Positions 8,755-17,696 of a DNA stretch of 45,587 nucleotides are shown here, in pieces; positions within the stretch are counted from its first letter, which is position 1, and each line of letters opens with the position of its first letter. The stretch lies in the NCBI GenBank assembly GCA_023254175.1, contig JALQYJ010000021.1, positions 1 through 45,587 of the forward strand, written 5' to 3'. This stretch comes from Runella sp. (lineage in GTDB: Bacteria; Bacteroidota; Bacteroidia; Cytophagales; Spirosomataceae). Both the position numbers and the translations under genes were made by a program. The notes below the pieces were generated by a model, which ran no database searches, was not told the DNA's origin, and saw only the letters and a program-made list of their open reading frames with translations.

Positions 8755-10610
8755 CGCCCTTCTTTTTTCTTAGTATTTCCTCCTCCCAAAAGGCGATTGG
8801 CCAAATCAGGGCGTTTGAGCTTGTTCAAACGGTTACGAATCAAATCCCTAAATTCGGGTTTGTACCAGAAAAAGAAACGGTTTTGGTTTTGTTTTTCTTC
8901 TCGGGTTTTGGCCGTAAAGACTGGCTTCAACGTGTACGGATGCACTCCTGTATAGTAAATTACCTCCGCAACGGTCATGGGAGTTGGGGTAAAATCCTGT
9001 ACTTGTTCCAAACGAAAGCCCAAATCCTTGGTTTCGGCAGCTAAGTTGGCCATATCTACTTCTTCGCATCCTGGGTGTGAAGAAATAAAATACGGAATCA
9101 GGGGTTGTTTGAGGTTATGTTTGTCCGAAATCTGGTCGTACTTTTTCTTGAAAAGTTTGAAATACTTAAACGATGGTTTCCGCATGACTCGAAGCGTATC
9201 GTCCGAGGTATGTTCGGGCGCTACTTTCAGTCTTCCCGAGACATGACGCGTAATCAATTGCTCCATGTATTCGTCGTGGTTTCCATCTTTGTTGTTTTTG
9301 TTGAAATCATCTACCAGTAAATCGTACCGAATTCCAGACCCCACAAACGCTTTTTTAATGTTTGGATGCGCGTCCACCTTGCGGTAAAGCTCTGTAATAG
9401 GCTTGTGCGACGTATCCAAGTTGGAACAAATTACAGGGTGAATACAGCTTGGACTTGTACAACGCGCACAAATCGACTCGTCTTTACCCTTCATTCGGTA
9501 CATATTGGCTGAGGGGCCGCCCAAATCCGAGAGATAGCCCTTAAATTCGGGATGCTTAGTTACTGCATCCACTTCCTTCAAAATGGACTTTTCGCTTCGC
9601 GATGCAATAAATTTGCCTTGGTGAGCCGAAATGGTACAAAAACTACAACCTCCAAAGCAGCCACGGTGCATGTTTATAGAAAACTTAATCATGTCGTAGG
9701 CAGGTATCGGGCCACGGTTTTTGTATTTTGGGTGCGGCAAGCGCGTATAAGGCAAATCAAAAGAAGCATCAATTTCGGTTTCGGTCATTACCTTGAAAGG
9801 CGGGTTTATCACCAAAACATCTTCCCCAACCGCTTGCGTAATTCGATTGGCTTGCCATTTATTTGATTCTACTTCTACGATTTTGAAGTTGGCAGCATAC
9901 TTAATTTTATCCTGCAAACACACCTCATGGCTCGCCAGCTCCACCGTTTCCCATTCATTCCACGCAGGAAGTTCGTCCGATGCTTTTTGTAAATAGGCCA
10001 CTTGGTGAATGTCTCGTAATCCCGAAAAATCGTATCCGTCTTTTAATCGGCGCAAAATCTCCCGCAAAGGTTGTTCACCCATCCCATAAACCAACAAATC
10101 GGCTTGTGAATCGGCCAAAATAGTAGGCATGAGTCGGTCTTGCCAGTAATCGTAATGCGTCACTCGACGAAGCGACGCTTCAATCCCTCCGATAAGTACG
10201 GGCACATCGGGATAGAGTTGTTTTAATATTTTAGAATAAACGGTCGTGGCATAATCAGGCCGAAACCCAGCTTCACCACCAGGCGTATATGAGTCGTTTG
10301 ACCGAAGACGTTTATTGGCAGTATAATGGTTTACCATGGAATCCATACAACCCGCCGTAACTCCAAAAAAGTACTTAGGGCGTCCGAATTTCTTAAAATC
10401 GCGCAAATCATCCTTCCAGTTAGGCTGCGCAACAATCGCTACCCTAAAGCCTTCACTTTCAATGATTCGGCCAATCACTGCTGTTCCAAAAGCAGGATGA
10501 TCAACGTAGGCATCGCCCGATACAATGACGACATCTACTTCATCCCAGCCCCTTTTTTCAACCTCTTTCTTGGTAATAGGTAACCAATCGGTTATCGGTC
10601 TTTCTAACAT
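8751..10610 (-). CDS. ygiQ: YgiQ-family radical SAM protein
   Basis: The 619-residue protein has the length and plan of YgiQ-type radical SAM enzymes. Residues 25-190 form a cobalamin-binding-like N-terminal domain (VDVVIVSGDAYVDHPAFG, VPVLIGGIEASLRR). The radical SAM motif is CxxxCxxC at Cys318, Cys322 and Cys325 (MHRGCFGGCSFC). Two further cysteines sit in ICARCTSPSC. The C-terminal part carries VAPEHTSD and YTGVHPYTL, both typical of the family. The protein should bind a 4Fe-4S cluster and SAM; its reaction is not established. The upstream region holds a cluster of four palindromes that may affect its expression. Confidence 0.93.
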   Translation of the reverse strand: MLERPITDWLPITKKEVEKRGWDEVDVVIVSGDAYVDHPAFGTAVIGRIIESEGFRVAIVAQPNWKDDLRDFKKFGRPKYFFGVTAGCMDSMVNHYTANKRLRSNDSYTPGGEAGFRPDYATTVYSKILKQLYPDVPVLIGGIEASLRRVTHYDYWQDRLMPTILADSQADLLVYGMGEQPLREILRRLKDGYDFSGLRDIHQVAYLQKASDELPAWNEWETVELASHEVCLQDKIKYAANFKIVEVESNKWQANRITQAVGEDVLVINPPFKVMTETEIDASFDLPYTRLPHPKYKNRGPIPAYDMIKFSINMHRGCFGGCSFCTISAHQGKFIASRSEKSILKEVDAVTKHPEFKGYLSDLGGPSANMYRMKGKDESICARCTSPSCIHPVICSNLDTSHKPITELYRKVDAHPNIKKAFVGSGIRYDLLVDDFNKNNKDGNHDEYMEQLITRHVSGRLKVAPEHTSDDTLRVMRKPSFKYFKLFKKKYDQISDKHNLKQPLIPYFISSHPGCEEVDMANLAAETKDLGFRLEQVQDFTPTPMTVAEVIYYTGVHPYTLKPVFTAKTREEKQNQNRFFFWYKPEFRDLIRNRLNKLKRPDLANRLLGGGNTKKKEGR

Positions 10611-10655
10611 AACACCTTAATATTTTTCTTGCGAATGGGAATTTAACTACTTTAC

Positions 10656-10753
10656 GCGGTTATAAGTAACCGCTATTTTTCGGTTGTGAGCAACCGAAAG
10701 CACTTGCCGTGAACGTGGTTACTCATAACCACGGCCTCAGTTGCTCACAACCG
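10656..10753. repeat. Array of four related palindromes upstream of ygiQ
   Basis: Four short hairpins share the core GGTTR-TRAG-YAACC: 10656-10673 (7-bp stem), 10678-10699 (9-bp stem), 10714-10733 (8-bp stem, opposite orientation) and 10738-10753 (6-bp stem with one mismatch, opposite orientation). The base pair closing the loop switches A-T to G-C on both sides together, so the structure rather than the sequence is kept. In the ygiQ transcript direction the loops read CTTA, CTCA, TGAG and TGAG, so the second can pair with the third or fourth. The array lies 45-145 bases upstream of the ygiQ start. Confidence 0.75.
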
Positions 10754-10813
10754 AAGCTAATTGATTCAACCAAGTATCAAACAAAATAGTTTGAGAAATA
10801 TCCCAAAACAAAA

Positions 10814-10859
10814 CAGTTCACAGTTTACAATATAACAAGTTATTGTGAACTGTGAACTG
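10814..10859 (-). terminator. Terminator hairpin of the DEAD-box helicase gene
   Basis: Two 19-base arms (CAGTTCACAGTTTACAATA and its reverse complement with one mismatch) flank an 8-base loop. It starts 20 bases past the helicase stop and is followed on the minus strand by a T-rich run (TGTTTTGTTTTG), which fits an intrinsic terminator. Confidence 0.7.
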
Positions 10860-10878
10860 CCAATGATTACCTCTTTAT

Positions 10879-12606
10879 CTATCGTGCTACTTCGATATTT
10901 ACTGGTTTTCCTTTGATGGTATTTCCACTCATAGCTTCTACCACACGGCGAGCATCGCGCTCTGGTACGTCTACAAACGAGTACGCATCAAAAATGTCAA
11001 TAGAACCAATCACGCGGCCTGGAATACCCGCTTCACCTGCAATTGCCCCTACGATATCGCGAGGTTGAACACGGTCTTTGCGCCCTACGCTCACAAACAA
11101 GCGAACCATTCCTGGGTCGTTCCGTTTTGGACGGTCACCCCCACGGCTATCGCGGTCGCCACGTACTCCACGGTCACGGTCACCAAAACGGCCACCACCT
11201 TCACCACGCTTTTCGAAACGACCACCACGCTCATCACGTGCGCCGTTTCTATCTTTAAACTTACGGTCTTCGTCCCATGCCAAGTCAGTATCAGCAAATT
11301 CGCTTTTCTGAACGCCCATGTTGATTTTTACCAACGCCGCCACAATTGTTTCAGTACTTAAGCCAGTTGTATGGTGCAGCATAGTAAGCATATCGCTATA
11401 GATGTCCAAATCGCCTTCAGTAGCCGCTTTTTCTACTTGCTCAATAAAACGAGCTTTACGAACACCAACGATGTCCTCAAACGTAGGAATTACTCCTTTT
11501 TCGATACGAACTTTTGTATAGCCTTCGATTTGGCGAAGGCGGAATTTTTCGTCTTTTGCGACCAATGTTAACGCCTTACCTGTACGACCCGCGCGCCCTG
11601 TACGACCGATACGGTGTACGTAATATTCTTCGTCAAGGGGAAGATCAAAGTTAATTACCGCATCCACCCCCGACACGTCGATTCCACGAGCTGCCACATC
11701 TGTAGCCACCAAAATAGTTGTAGTACCTGCTCTAAACTTCGCCATCACGTTATTACGTTGGGCTTGGCGCAAATCACCGTGCAGTCCTTCGGCTTGATAG
11801 CCACGCACCATCAAATCTTCCGTGATTTCGTCTACTTTACGTTTTGTATTACAGAAGATAATCACTTGTTTCAAGTCGTAAGAATCAATCAGACGGCAAG
11901 TTACTTCCGCCTTTGCACGTTGCTTCACTTCAAAACATACCTGTTCGATATTCTCGTTGGTTACTTCTTTACGAGTTACTTTTACGAGTACAGGATCATT
12001 TTGGAATTTCTGCGTAATAACCATGATAGGCTTTGACATTGTGGCCGAGAACAATACTGTTTGGCGTTCTTCTGGCATTTCTTCCAAAATACTTTCGATA
12101 TCTTCACGGAAGCCCATATCAAGCATTTCATCTGCTTCGTCAAGCACCATGTAGCTCACTTTCTCTAATTTCAGGGCACGGCGCTCCATCATATCCATCG
12201 TACGCCCAGGGGTACCTACGACGATATGAACCCCACCGCGCAACGATTTAATTTGGCGCTCAATCGAATCACCACCGTAAATTGTTTCAATTTTTACGCC
12301 TTTTTTGTATTTCGCCAAGCGACGCAACTCATCAGTAACCTGAACCGCTAACTCACGCGTTGGGCACAAAATAAGTACTTGAGTGTGTTTTTCAGTAACG
12401 TCAACAAGTTCTAGCGCAGGCAAGCCAAAAGCCGCAGTTTTACCGGTACCTGTTTGTGCTTGTCCGATAACGTCTAATCCTTGTAAAAGATGGGGAATGG
12501 CTTGCGCTTGAATAGGAGATGGTTTTTCAAAACCCATTTCGTTAGTTGCTTGAATCAGCTCATCTGATAAGCCCAACGTCTGAAAACTTAATGTTTCTTC
12601 TTGCAT
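10879..12606 (-). CDS. deaD: DEAD-box ATP-dependent RNA helicase with DbpA-like RNA-binding domain
   Basis: All core helicase motifs are visible: Q-motif region (FQTLGLSDELIQ, PSPIQAQAIP), Walker A AQTGTGKT at residues 50-57, PTRELA, VGTPGR, DEAD at 156-159, SAT at 187-189 and HRIGRTGRAG in the second RecA domain. A basic, Gly/Arg/Asp-rich linker (about residues 440-500, with RGG-like repeats) follows, then a C-terminal RRM-like domain of the DbpA type (MVRLFVSVGRKDRV...GKPVNIEVAR). This plan matches CsdA/DeaD proteins that unwind RNA in ribosome assembly and cold adaptation. The gene has a leader of about 240 bases with possible stem-loops, as is known for cold-regulated helicases elsewhere; regulation here is inferred. 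Confidence 0.94.
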   Translation of the reverse strand: MQEETLSFQTLGLSDELIQATNEMGFEKPSPIQAQAIPHLLQGLDVIGQAQTGTGKTAAFGLPALELVDVTEKHTQVLILCPTRELAVQVTDELRRLAKYKKGVKIETIYGGDSIERQIKSLRGGVHIVVGTPGRTMDMMERRALKLEKVSYMVLDEADEMLDMGFREDIESILEEMPEERQTVLFSATMSKPIMVITQKFQNDPVLVKVTRKEVTNENIEQVCFEVKQRAKAEVTCRLIDSYDLKQVIIFCNTKRKVDEITEDLMVRGYQAEGLHGDLRQAQRNNVMAKFRAGTTTILVATDVAARGIDVSGVDAVINFDLPLDEEYYVHRIGRTGRAGRTGKALTLVAKDEKFRLRQIEGYTKVRIEKGVIPTFEDIVGVRKARFIEQVEKAATEGDLDIYSDMLTMLHHTTGLSTETIVAALVKINMGVQKSEFADTDLAWDEDRKFKDRNGARDERGGRFEKRGEGGGRFGDRDRGVRGDRDSRGGDRPKRNDPGMVRLFVSVGRKDRVQPRDIVGAIAGEAGIPGRVIGSIDIFDAYSFVDVPERDARRVVEAMSGNTIKGKPVNIEVAR

Positions 12607-12850
12607 TGTATTGTTTATATTGAATATTTTGTTGGGAGCATAGAGTACAGCAGCACATACAGGCGCGACAGCGTCTCCACACCCACAAACTGAATACTCA
12701 ATACTCGCTAAAAAAGCACTGCAGCCCGAAGAGTCTCTGTAGGTTAGAACAGGTGGCCTGCGTGTATTTTCTGAGGACGAAAAGAAGGGGAAAACCCTAA
12801 CACAAAAAATCGCAGAGACGAACGAGCATGTTCGTGCAGTAAAACTTTTG
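12607..12850 (-). promoter_or_regulatory. Long 5' leader of the helicase gene
   Basis: If the promoter at 12851-12884 is right, this transcribed leader is about 240 bases. It holds a hairpin (12818-12823 pairs with 12830-12835) and a long-range match (12733-12739 with 12813-12819, GTCTCTG/CAGAGAC). I see no convincing small gene in it. It could be a temperature- or autoregulated leader; the sequence does not fit a riboswitch class that I know. Confidence 0.4.
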
Positions 12851-12884
12851 CAAAAGTAAGACTATTTATCGAATAAACGACAAA
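12851..12884 (-). promoter_or_regulatory. Candidate promoter of the helicase gene
   Basis: On the minus strand TACTTTTG fits TAnnTTTG exactly, and TTTG lies upstream with a 22-base spacer, slightly longer than the usual 19-21. Confidence 0.45.
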
Positions 12885-12937
12885 TGAGAGATAAAATTTT
12901 GTATTTTTCGTAGCAATATAAAATTTTGCGGACTTTA

Positions 12938-13624
12938 CTACTGAATTTCAGTTACCGCTCCATTCTCGCACTTGATTACCCGAGCAGGGTATTTTTTTAG
13001 GAAGTCATAATTGTGGGTGGCCATTAAGATAGCCGTTCCTGCGGTGTTGATTGTCTGAAAGATTTGCATAATTTGCTCTCCTACTTCTGGGTCGAGGTTT
13101 CCTGTAGGCTCATCAGCGAGTAATATTTGAGGCTCATTGAGCATTGCTCTGGCAATAACAACGCGTTGTTGCTCTCCGCCTGAAAGCTGGTGAGGCATCT
13201 TTTTGGGTGATGTACCCAAGCCCACTTGCATCAGCACCTCAGAAATACGATTTTTAATCGCAGATTTATCGGACCATCCCGTAGCTCGAAGCACAAACTC
13301 CAAATTTTCTTCCACGTTACGGTCAAAAAACAACTGAAAATCTTGAAATACAATCCCGAGTTTTCTTCTTAGAAAAGGCACCTCTGCCTGTTTTAATTTT
13401 TGTAACTCATAACCTGCTACTCTTCCTTTTCCTGATTCGAGCCATAAATCGCCGTATAAAGTTTTCAAAAGAGAACTCTTTCCACTCCCAGTACGACCAA
13501 TAAGAAAAACAAAGTCTCCCTTGTTGATTTCGAAATTGACGTCTGACAATACTAGTTTGTTGCCATTTTGATAAATATCAACCCCTTCTAATTTTATTAT
13601 AGGCTCCGAAGAAAATGCGGTCAT
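12938..13624 (-). CDS. ftsE: FtsE-like ABC transporter ATP-binding protein
   Basis: A 228-residue ABC ATPase with Walker A GRTGSGKS at residues 43-50, Q-loop Gln94 (VFQDFQL), signature LSGGEQQR at 147-154, Walker B ILLADE at 167-172 and switch His204 (MATHN). The length and the opening pattern (IIKLEGVDIYQNG, then IGRTGSGKSSLLKTLYG) match FtsE, which works with the membrane protein FtsX to activate cell-wall hydrolases during division. FtsX is not in this window, so a LolD-type role is a weaker alternative. It lies 89 bases downstream of the transaldolase gene on the same strand, with a hairpin between them. Confidence 0.85.
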   Translation of the reverse strand: MTAFSSEPIIKLEGVDIYQNGNKLVLSDVNFEINKGDFVFLIGRTGSGKSSLLKTLYGDLWLESGKGRVAGYELQKLKQAEVPFLRRKLGIVFQDFQLFFDRNVEENLEFVLRATGWSDKSAIKNRISEVLMQVGLGTSPKKMPHQLSGGEQQRVVIARAMLNEPQILLADEPTGNLDPEVGEQIMQIFQTINTAGTAILMATHNYDFLKKYPARVIKCENGAVTEIQ

Positions 13625-13652
13625 TTGATTTGCATTGATTAACAGTTAATTA

Positions 13653-13707
13653 GTTAGCAGTTAGCGATTGACAATCTTTTACTGACTGCTAATCACTAAC
13701 TGCTGAC
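13653..13707 (-). terminator. Hairpin between transaldolase and ftsE genes
   Basis: Two 17-base arms (GTTAGCAGTTAGCGATT against AATCACTAACTGCTGAC) pair with two mismatches around a 21-base loop. It begins 7 bases past the transaldolase stop. The flanks are made of repeated GTTAG/CTAAC-like words, so the hairpin looks like repetitive DNA that may also serve as terminator. Confidence 0.5.
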
Positions 13708-13713
13708 GACTGA

Positions 13714-14370
13714 CTACTGATTTACTTTTTTGTAGTCGGCCAAGAACTTTTCCAATCCGATGTCAGTAAGTGGGTGCTTCAACAATGAAGTGATTACACT
13801 GAGTGGGCAAGTCACAACATCAGCACCAAGTTCTGCACATTTCAACAAATGAACAGGGTGCCGTACCGAGGCAGCCAATACTTCCGTTGTGAAGCCATAG
13901 TTTTGGTAAATACCTACAATCTGCTCAATCAGCTCCATACCATCCATTGAAATATCATCCAAACGACCAATAAAAGGAGAAACATAAGTAGCGCCCGCTT
14001 TTGCTGCCAACAACGCCTGACCAGCTGAAAACACAAGGGTGCAGTTGGTACGAATACCGCGGTCAGAAAGCGCTTTTATTGCCTTGACTCCGTCCTTAAT
14101 CATTGGCACCTTCACCACAATTTTATCATCTATTTCGATAAGCTCGCTTGCTTCTTTGAGCATCCCCTCCAAATCTGTCGAAATCACTTCCGCACTCACA
14201 TCCCCATCTACAATGTCACAAATTGCTTTGTAATGCGCTATTACATTTGCTTTTCCCGTGATTCCTTCTTTGGCCATAAGCGATGGATTTGTGGTTACAC
14301 CATCTAACACACCTAGATTATACGCCTCTTGAATTTCTTTTAAATTAGCTGTATCAATGAAAAATTTCAT
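13714..14370 (-). CDS. fsa: Small transaldolase / fructose-6-phosphate aldolase-like protein
   Basis: The 218-residue protein matches the short transaldolase subfamily (TalC/MipB/FSA): [10 protein letters not shown] with Asp6, [13 protein letters not shown] with Asn28, Schiff-base Lys87 in [18 protein letters not shown], and [11 protein letters not shown]. The enzyme forms a Schiff base and moves or cleaves a dihydroxyacetone unit in sugar phosphates of the pentose phosphate pathway. Whether it acts as transaldolase or as fructose-6-phosphate aldolase cannot be decided from sequence. A well-placed promoter lies just upstream, giving a very short leader. Confidence 0.93.
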   Translation of the reverse strand: MKFFIDTANLKEIQEAYNLGVLDGVTTNPSLMAKEGITGKANVIAHYKAICDIVDGDVSAEVISTDLEGMLKEASELIEIDDKIVVKVPMIKDGVKAIKALSDRGIRTNCTLVFSAGQALLAAKAGATYVSPFIGRLDDISMDGMELIEQIVGIYQNYGFTTEVLAASVRHPVHLLKCAELGADVVTCPLSVITSLLKHPLTDIGLEKFLADYKKVNQ

Positions 14371-14395
14371 AATGAGAGATTTAAGTTATATGGTG

Positions 14396-14426
14396 CAAAG
14401 TTAGGTAAAGGAGGCATTATCTGAAA
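14396..14426 (-). promoter_or_regulatory. Promoter of the transaldolase gene
   Basis: On the minus strand TAACTTTG fits TAnnTTTG exactly; TTTC (one base off TTTG) lies 19 bases upstream, the expected spacing. The start codon lies 25 bases downstream. Confidence 0.6.
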
Positions 14427-14516
14427 TTTTTACTATAAAAATACCCCTACATACTTATTAAAATACAATTTACTGAAAACCTACCCAAAAAGGCTATTTC
14501 TTTTTAATTTTTAAAA

Positions 14517-14548
14517 TTTGCATTATAGAAATTTATTATTGTAATTTG
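14517..14548 (+). promoter_or_regulatory. Candidate promoter of the SusC/SusD operon
   Basis: TTTG at 14517-14520 is followed after 21 bases by TAATTTG, one base shorter than TAnnTTTG. It would give a leader of about 110 bases. Confidence 0.4.
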
Positions 14549-14580
14549 CTATCTGGTTAGGTTACTTGCAGACAACAAAT

Positions 14581-14623
14581 ACTTGGAACAATCCAAAATA
14601 CCCTGTAGTGAGTCCTTCCAAGT
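14581..14623 (+). promoter_or_regulatory. Inverted repeat in the SusC leader
   Basis: ACTTGGAA at 14581-14588 and TTCCAAGT at 14616-14623 form a perfect 8-bp stem around a 27-base loop, 45 bases before the SusC start. It could be an mRNA stem-loop or a regulator site. Confidence 0.35.
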
Positions 14624-14667
14624 GACTGAACCATAAGGTAATCATTCACAAAAACAATTATTAACCT

Positions 14668-17600
14668 ATGATGAACAGTTTCCCTTCTGTAGGGCGAGTT
14701 TCTCTCGCTCGTCAGTTTGCTGTCCTTGGTAAAATCGCCATGACAGTTTTGTTCACAGTGGTCTTTTTAGGAGTGCAAGCTCAAGAAAGACAAGTCACTG
14801 GTAAAGTAAAAGATGCAACAGGCACAGGAATGCCAGGCGTAACCGTTGCAGTCAAAGGAACCCAACGTGGTACAAGTACGGATGTTGATGGTAACTACAA
14901 GGTATCAGTTCCTACCAATGCTACTCTAATTTTCAGCTATGTGGGCTACTCAAACCAAGAAATTGAGGTTGGTACTCGCTCAGTTGTTGACGTAACACTT
15001 CTCGAAGACAATAAAGTATTGAACGAGGTTGTTGTGGTGGGTTACGGCACAGTGAAGAAAAAAGACGCGACTGGTGCTGTCAATGCCATTGGGACAAAAG
15101 ACTTCCAAAAAGGAATTGTTGTATCTCCTGAGCAATTAATGCAAGGACGCGTAGCTGGGGTACAAATCACTCAATCAAGCGGTGAGCCTGGAGGTGGTAT
15201 CAACGTTCGTATCCGTGGTACATCCTCAGTATTCGGTGGTAACAACCCATTGTTCGTTATCGATGGAGTACCTTTGGCAGGTGACAACACTTCTTCGGGC
15301 GGAGACGCCTCAGGGGTAGGTCGTCAGCCAGCTAAAAACCCATTGAACTTTTTGAATCCAGAAGACATTGCTAGCATCGACATTTTGAAAGATGCCTCTG
15401 CAACGGCTATCTACGGTTCACGTGGTGCTAACGGGGTTGTGTTGATTACAACCAAAAAAGGCAAAGGCAAAGGTACACTTGAGTATGGTTACTCATTAGG
15501 CACTAGCAAAATCACGAAGCGTTACGATCTGCTTGATGCAGCTGAGTACCGTGCCGCAGGTGGCCAAGACCAAAAAGGTAACACTGACTGGCAAAATGAG
15601 TTGTTTAGAACTGGCTATACCAACCAACACAACTTTGCGTATGGCGCAGGTGATGCTAGTGGAAGCTACCGCTTTACACTCGGTTATTTAAATCAACAAG
15701 GTATTATCAAAGAGTCAGATATCAAGCGTTATAGCTTAGGCTTCAACGGTTCTAAGAAATTCCTCAAAGATCGTTTGACGATTGCTAGCAACATCAACAT
15801 TTCAAACAACCAAGACGCTAACGTACCTATTTCTGAAAACGTTGGTTTCGAAGGTGATCTCATGGGCAATATTTTGAAAGCTAATCCAACTCGCCCAGTT
15901 TACAACAGCGATGGTACTTTCAACCAACCAGGCAATACAGAGCCTAACCCATTGGCAATGATTGTATTATCTCAAGATAACACGAATACTCTTCGTGCTT
16001 TGGGTAACATCAATGCTGAGTTGCAAATTGTAAAGAACTTGAAATTCAAGACAGTTATCGGTTTTGATAAGTCTTTCTCTTCAAGAAAATCTGCCTATTC
16101 TCGTGACCTCGTGTTGACAGGTGTTCAAAACGTTGGGCGCGCATACATTGCTGATGTCGAAACAGACAATAAATTGTGGGAAAACTACTTCACTTACGAT
16201 AAAGAGTTCAACAAAATCTCATTGAACGCTTTGTTGGGTTATTCTTATCAGAAGTTTAGCCGCTATTCAAAGAATGTCGCTGCAGCAAACTTCCGTACCA
16301 ATGATTTGGACTTGATGATTTACAACATGGCATCAGCAAATGCTGGTAAGTTTGGTAGCAATGTTATCAACAATACAAGTTTTGAAACTGACGAGCTCCA
16401 ATCCTACTTCGGACGTGTAAACGTAGGTATCAATGATAAATATTTATTGACTGCTACATTACGTTCTGATGGTTCTACAAAGTTTGGAGGTAACAACAAA
16501 TACGGTTTCTTCCCATCATTCGCTGCTAAGTGGAAAATCATGAACGAAAGCTTTGCTCCTAAGAATATTTTCGACGACTTAGCAGTTCGTTTCGGTTATG
16601 GTTTAACAGGTAACCAATCCATTCCTCACAACGTCTATGACCGTCGTGATCGCTACAGTGGTTGGGGTATCAACCAAGGTGGAGATAACATCGAAGGGGG
16701 TGGTTTGAATGCTGTCGCATTTAACAACCCTAACTTGAAATGGGAAACTACTTCTTCAATCAACTTAGGCTTGGATTTTGCTATCTTGAAAAACCGTCTT
16801 TCAGGTACTATTGATTTCTATCAAAAGAATACTAGAGACTTATTGTTCTATGTTGTTTCTGCTCAACCTGCTCCAACGCCGTTTGCTTGGAAAAACTTGG
16901 ATACTGACATTGAAAACCGTGGGGTAGAAATTTCATTAACAGGTTCGGTTGTAGACAAGACTGATTTTGGTTGGGAAGTGTTGTTAAACACTGGTTTCAA
17001 CAAAAACTTAGTAAAGAACCTTAGTGGGGTATTCGATACAGGTGAAATCAACGGTCAAGGTTTGACAGGTGCATTTGCACAGCGTATTGCTGCTGGTCAG
17101 CCATTGTTTGCTTACTTCTTGCGTGATTTCGGCGGTTATGATGAAAATGGAAACTCACTTTATCCAAATGGTGACTTCCAACAATTCTTGAACGGCAAGA
17201 GCCCTCTTCCAACTGTAACGGGTGGTCTGACTAACAACTTCCGTTATAAGAACTGGGATTTGAGCTTGTTCTTCAACGGTGTATTTGGCAGCTACATTTA
17301 TTCAAATACTGACAACGCATTCTTTACAAAAGGCTCTTTTGCAAACGGTCGTAACGTAACGAAAAATGTGGTTTCTAGCAAAGAAGGACCATTGAACGCT
17401 CCTGACGTTTCAACTCGTTTCTTGCAAAAAGGTGACTTTGTTCGTTTACAAAACTTGAACTTGAGCTACCGTGTACCAGTAAGTGGTAAAACCATTTCAA
17501 ACTTACGCGTATTCTTGACAGGTCAAAACTTATTGACTTTCACTAAGTATGAAGGCCAAGATCCAGAAGTAAGCACTAACAAGTCAATCAACGGTATCCC

Positions 17601-17673
17601 ATCGTTTGGTATTGATTACACTGCTTACCCAAGAGCTAGAACTTGGACTATCGGTGCTAACATTTCGTTCTAA
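14668..17673 (+). CDS. SusC/RagA-family TonB-dependent outer-membrane transporter
   Basis: The 1001-residue protein has a signal peptide ending near VQAQ39. Residues 42-112 are a carboxypeptidase-regulatory-like domain (VTGKVKDATGTGMPGVTVAVKG), residues 118-270 the plug (NEVVVVGYGT, IRGTSS, NPLFVIDGVPL, ATAIYGSRGANGVVLITTKKG), and the rest a 22-strand-type barrel ending in ANISF. It would import a nutrient, usually a glycan or peptide, across the outer membrane with its SusD partner 23 bases downstream. Codon use (frequent GGT, CGT, AAC) differs from the downstream genes and suggests high expression. The substrate is unknown, although the cluster context suggests a glycan. Confidence 0.96.
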   Translation: MMNSFPSVGRVSLARQFAVLGKIAMTVLFTVVFLGVQAQERQVTGKVKDATGTGMPGVTVAVKGTQRGTSTDVDGNYKVSVPTNATLIFSYVGYSNQEIEVGTRSVVDVTLLEDNKVLNEVVVVGYGTVKKKDATGAVNAIGTKDFQKGIVVSPEQLMQGRVAGVQITQSSGEPGGGINVRIRGTSSVFGGNNPLFVIDGVPLAGDNTSSGGDASGVGRQPAKNPLNFLNPEDIASIDILKDASATAIYGSRGANGVVLITTKKGKGKGTLEYGYSLGTSKITKRYDLLDAAEYRAAGGQDQKGNTDWQNELFRTGYTNQHNFAYGAGDASGSYRFTLGYLNQQGIIKESDIKRYSLGFNGSKKFLKDRLTIASNINISNNQDANVPISENVGFEGDLMGNILKANPTRPVYNSDGTFNQPGNTEPNPLAMIVLSQDNTNTLRALGNINAELQIVKNLKFKTVIGFDKSFSSRKSAYSRDLVLTGVQNVGRAYIADVETDNKLWENYFTYDKEFNKISLNALLGYSYQKFSRYSKNVAAANFRTNDLDLMIYNMASANAGKFGSNVINNTSFETDELQSYFGRVNVGINDKYLLTATLRSDGSTKFGGNNKYGFFPSFAAKWKIMNESFAPKNIFDDLAVRFGYGLTGNQSIPHNVYDRRDRYSGWGINQGGDNIEGGGLNAVAFNNPNLKWETTSSINLGLDFAILKNRLSGTIDFYQKNTRDLLFYVVSAQPAPTPFAWKNLDTDIENRGVEISLTGSVVDKTDFGWEVLLNTGFNKNLVKNLSGVFDTGEINGQGLTGAFAQRIAAGQPLFAYFLRDFGGYDENGNSLYPNGDFQQFLNGKSPLPTVTGGLTNNFRYKNWDLSLFFNGVFGSYIYSNTDNAFFTKGSFANGRNVTKNVVSSKEGPLNAPDVSTRFLQKGDFVRLQNLNLSYRVPVSGKTISNLRVFLTGQNLLTFTKYEGQDPEVSTNKSINGIPSFGIDYTAYPRARTWTIGANISF

Positions 17674-17696
17674 GAACTAACAAAAAACTAAAAACA

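Larger units (their letters stand above)
14371..14667. other. Divergent intergenic region between transaldolase and SusC genes
   Basis: No gene is seen here. It holds the transaldolase promoter on the minus strand, the probable SusC promoter on the plus strand, and a SusC leader with an inverted repeat. The stretch 14430-14550 is very AT-rich. Confidence 0.7.
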
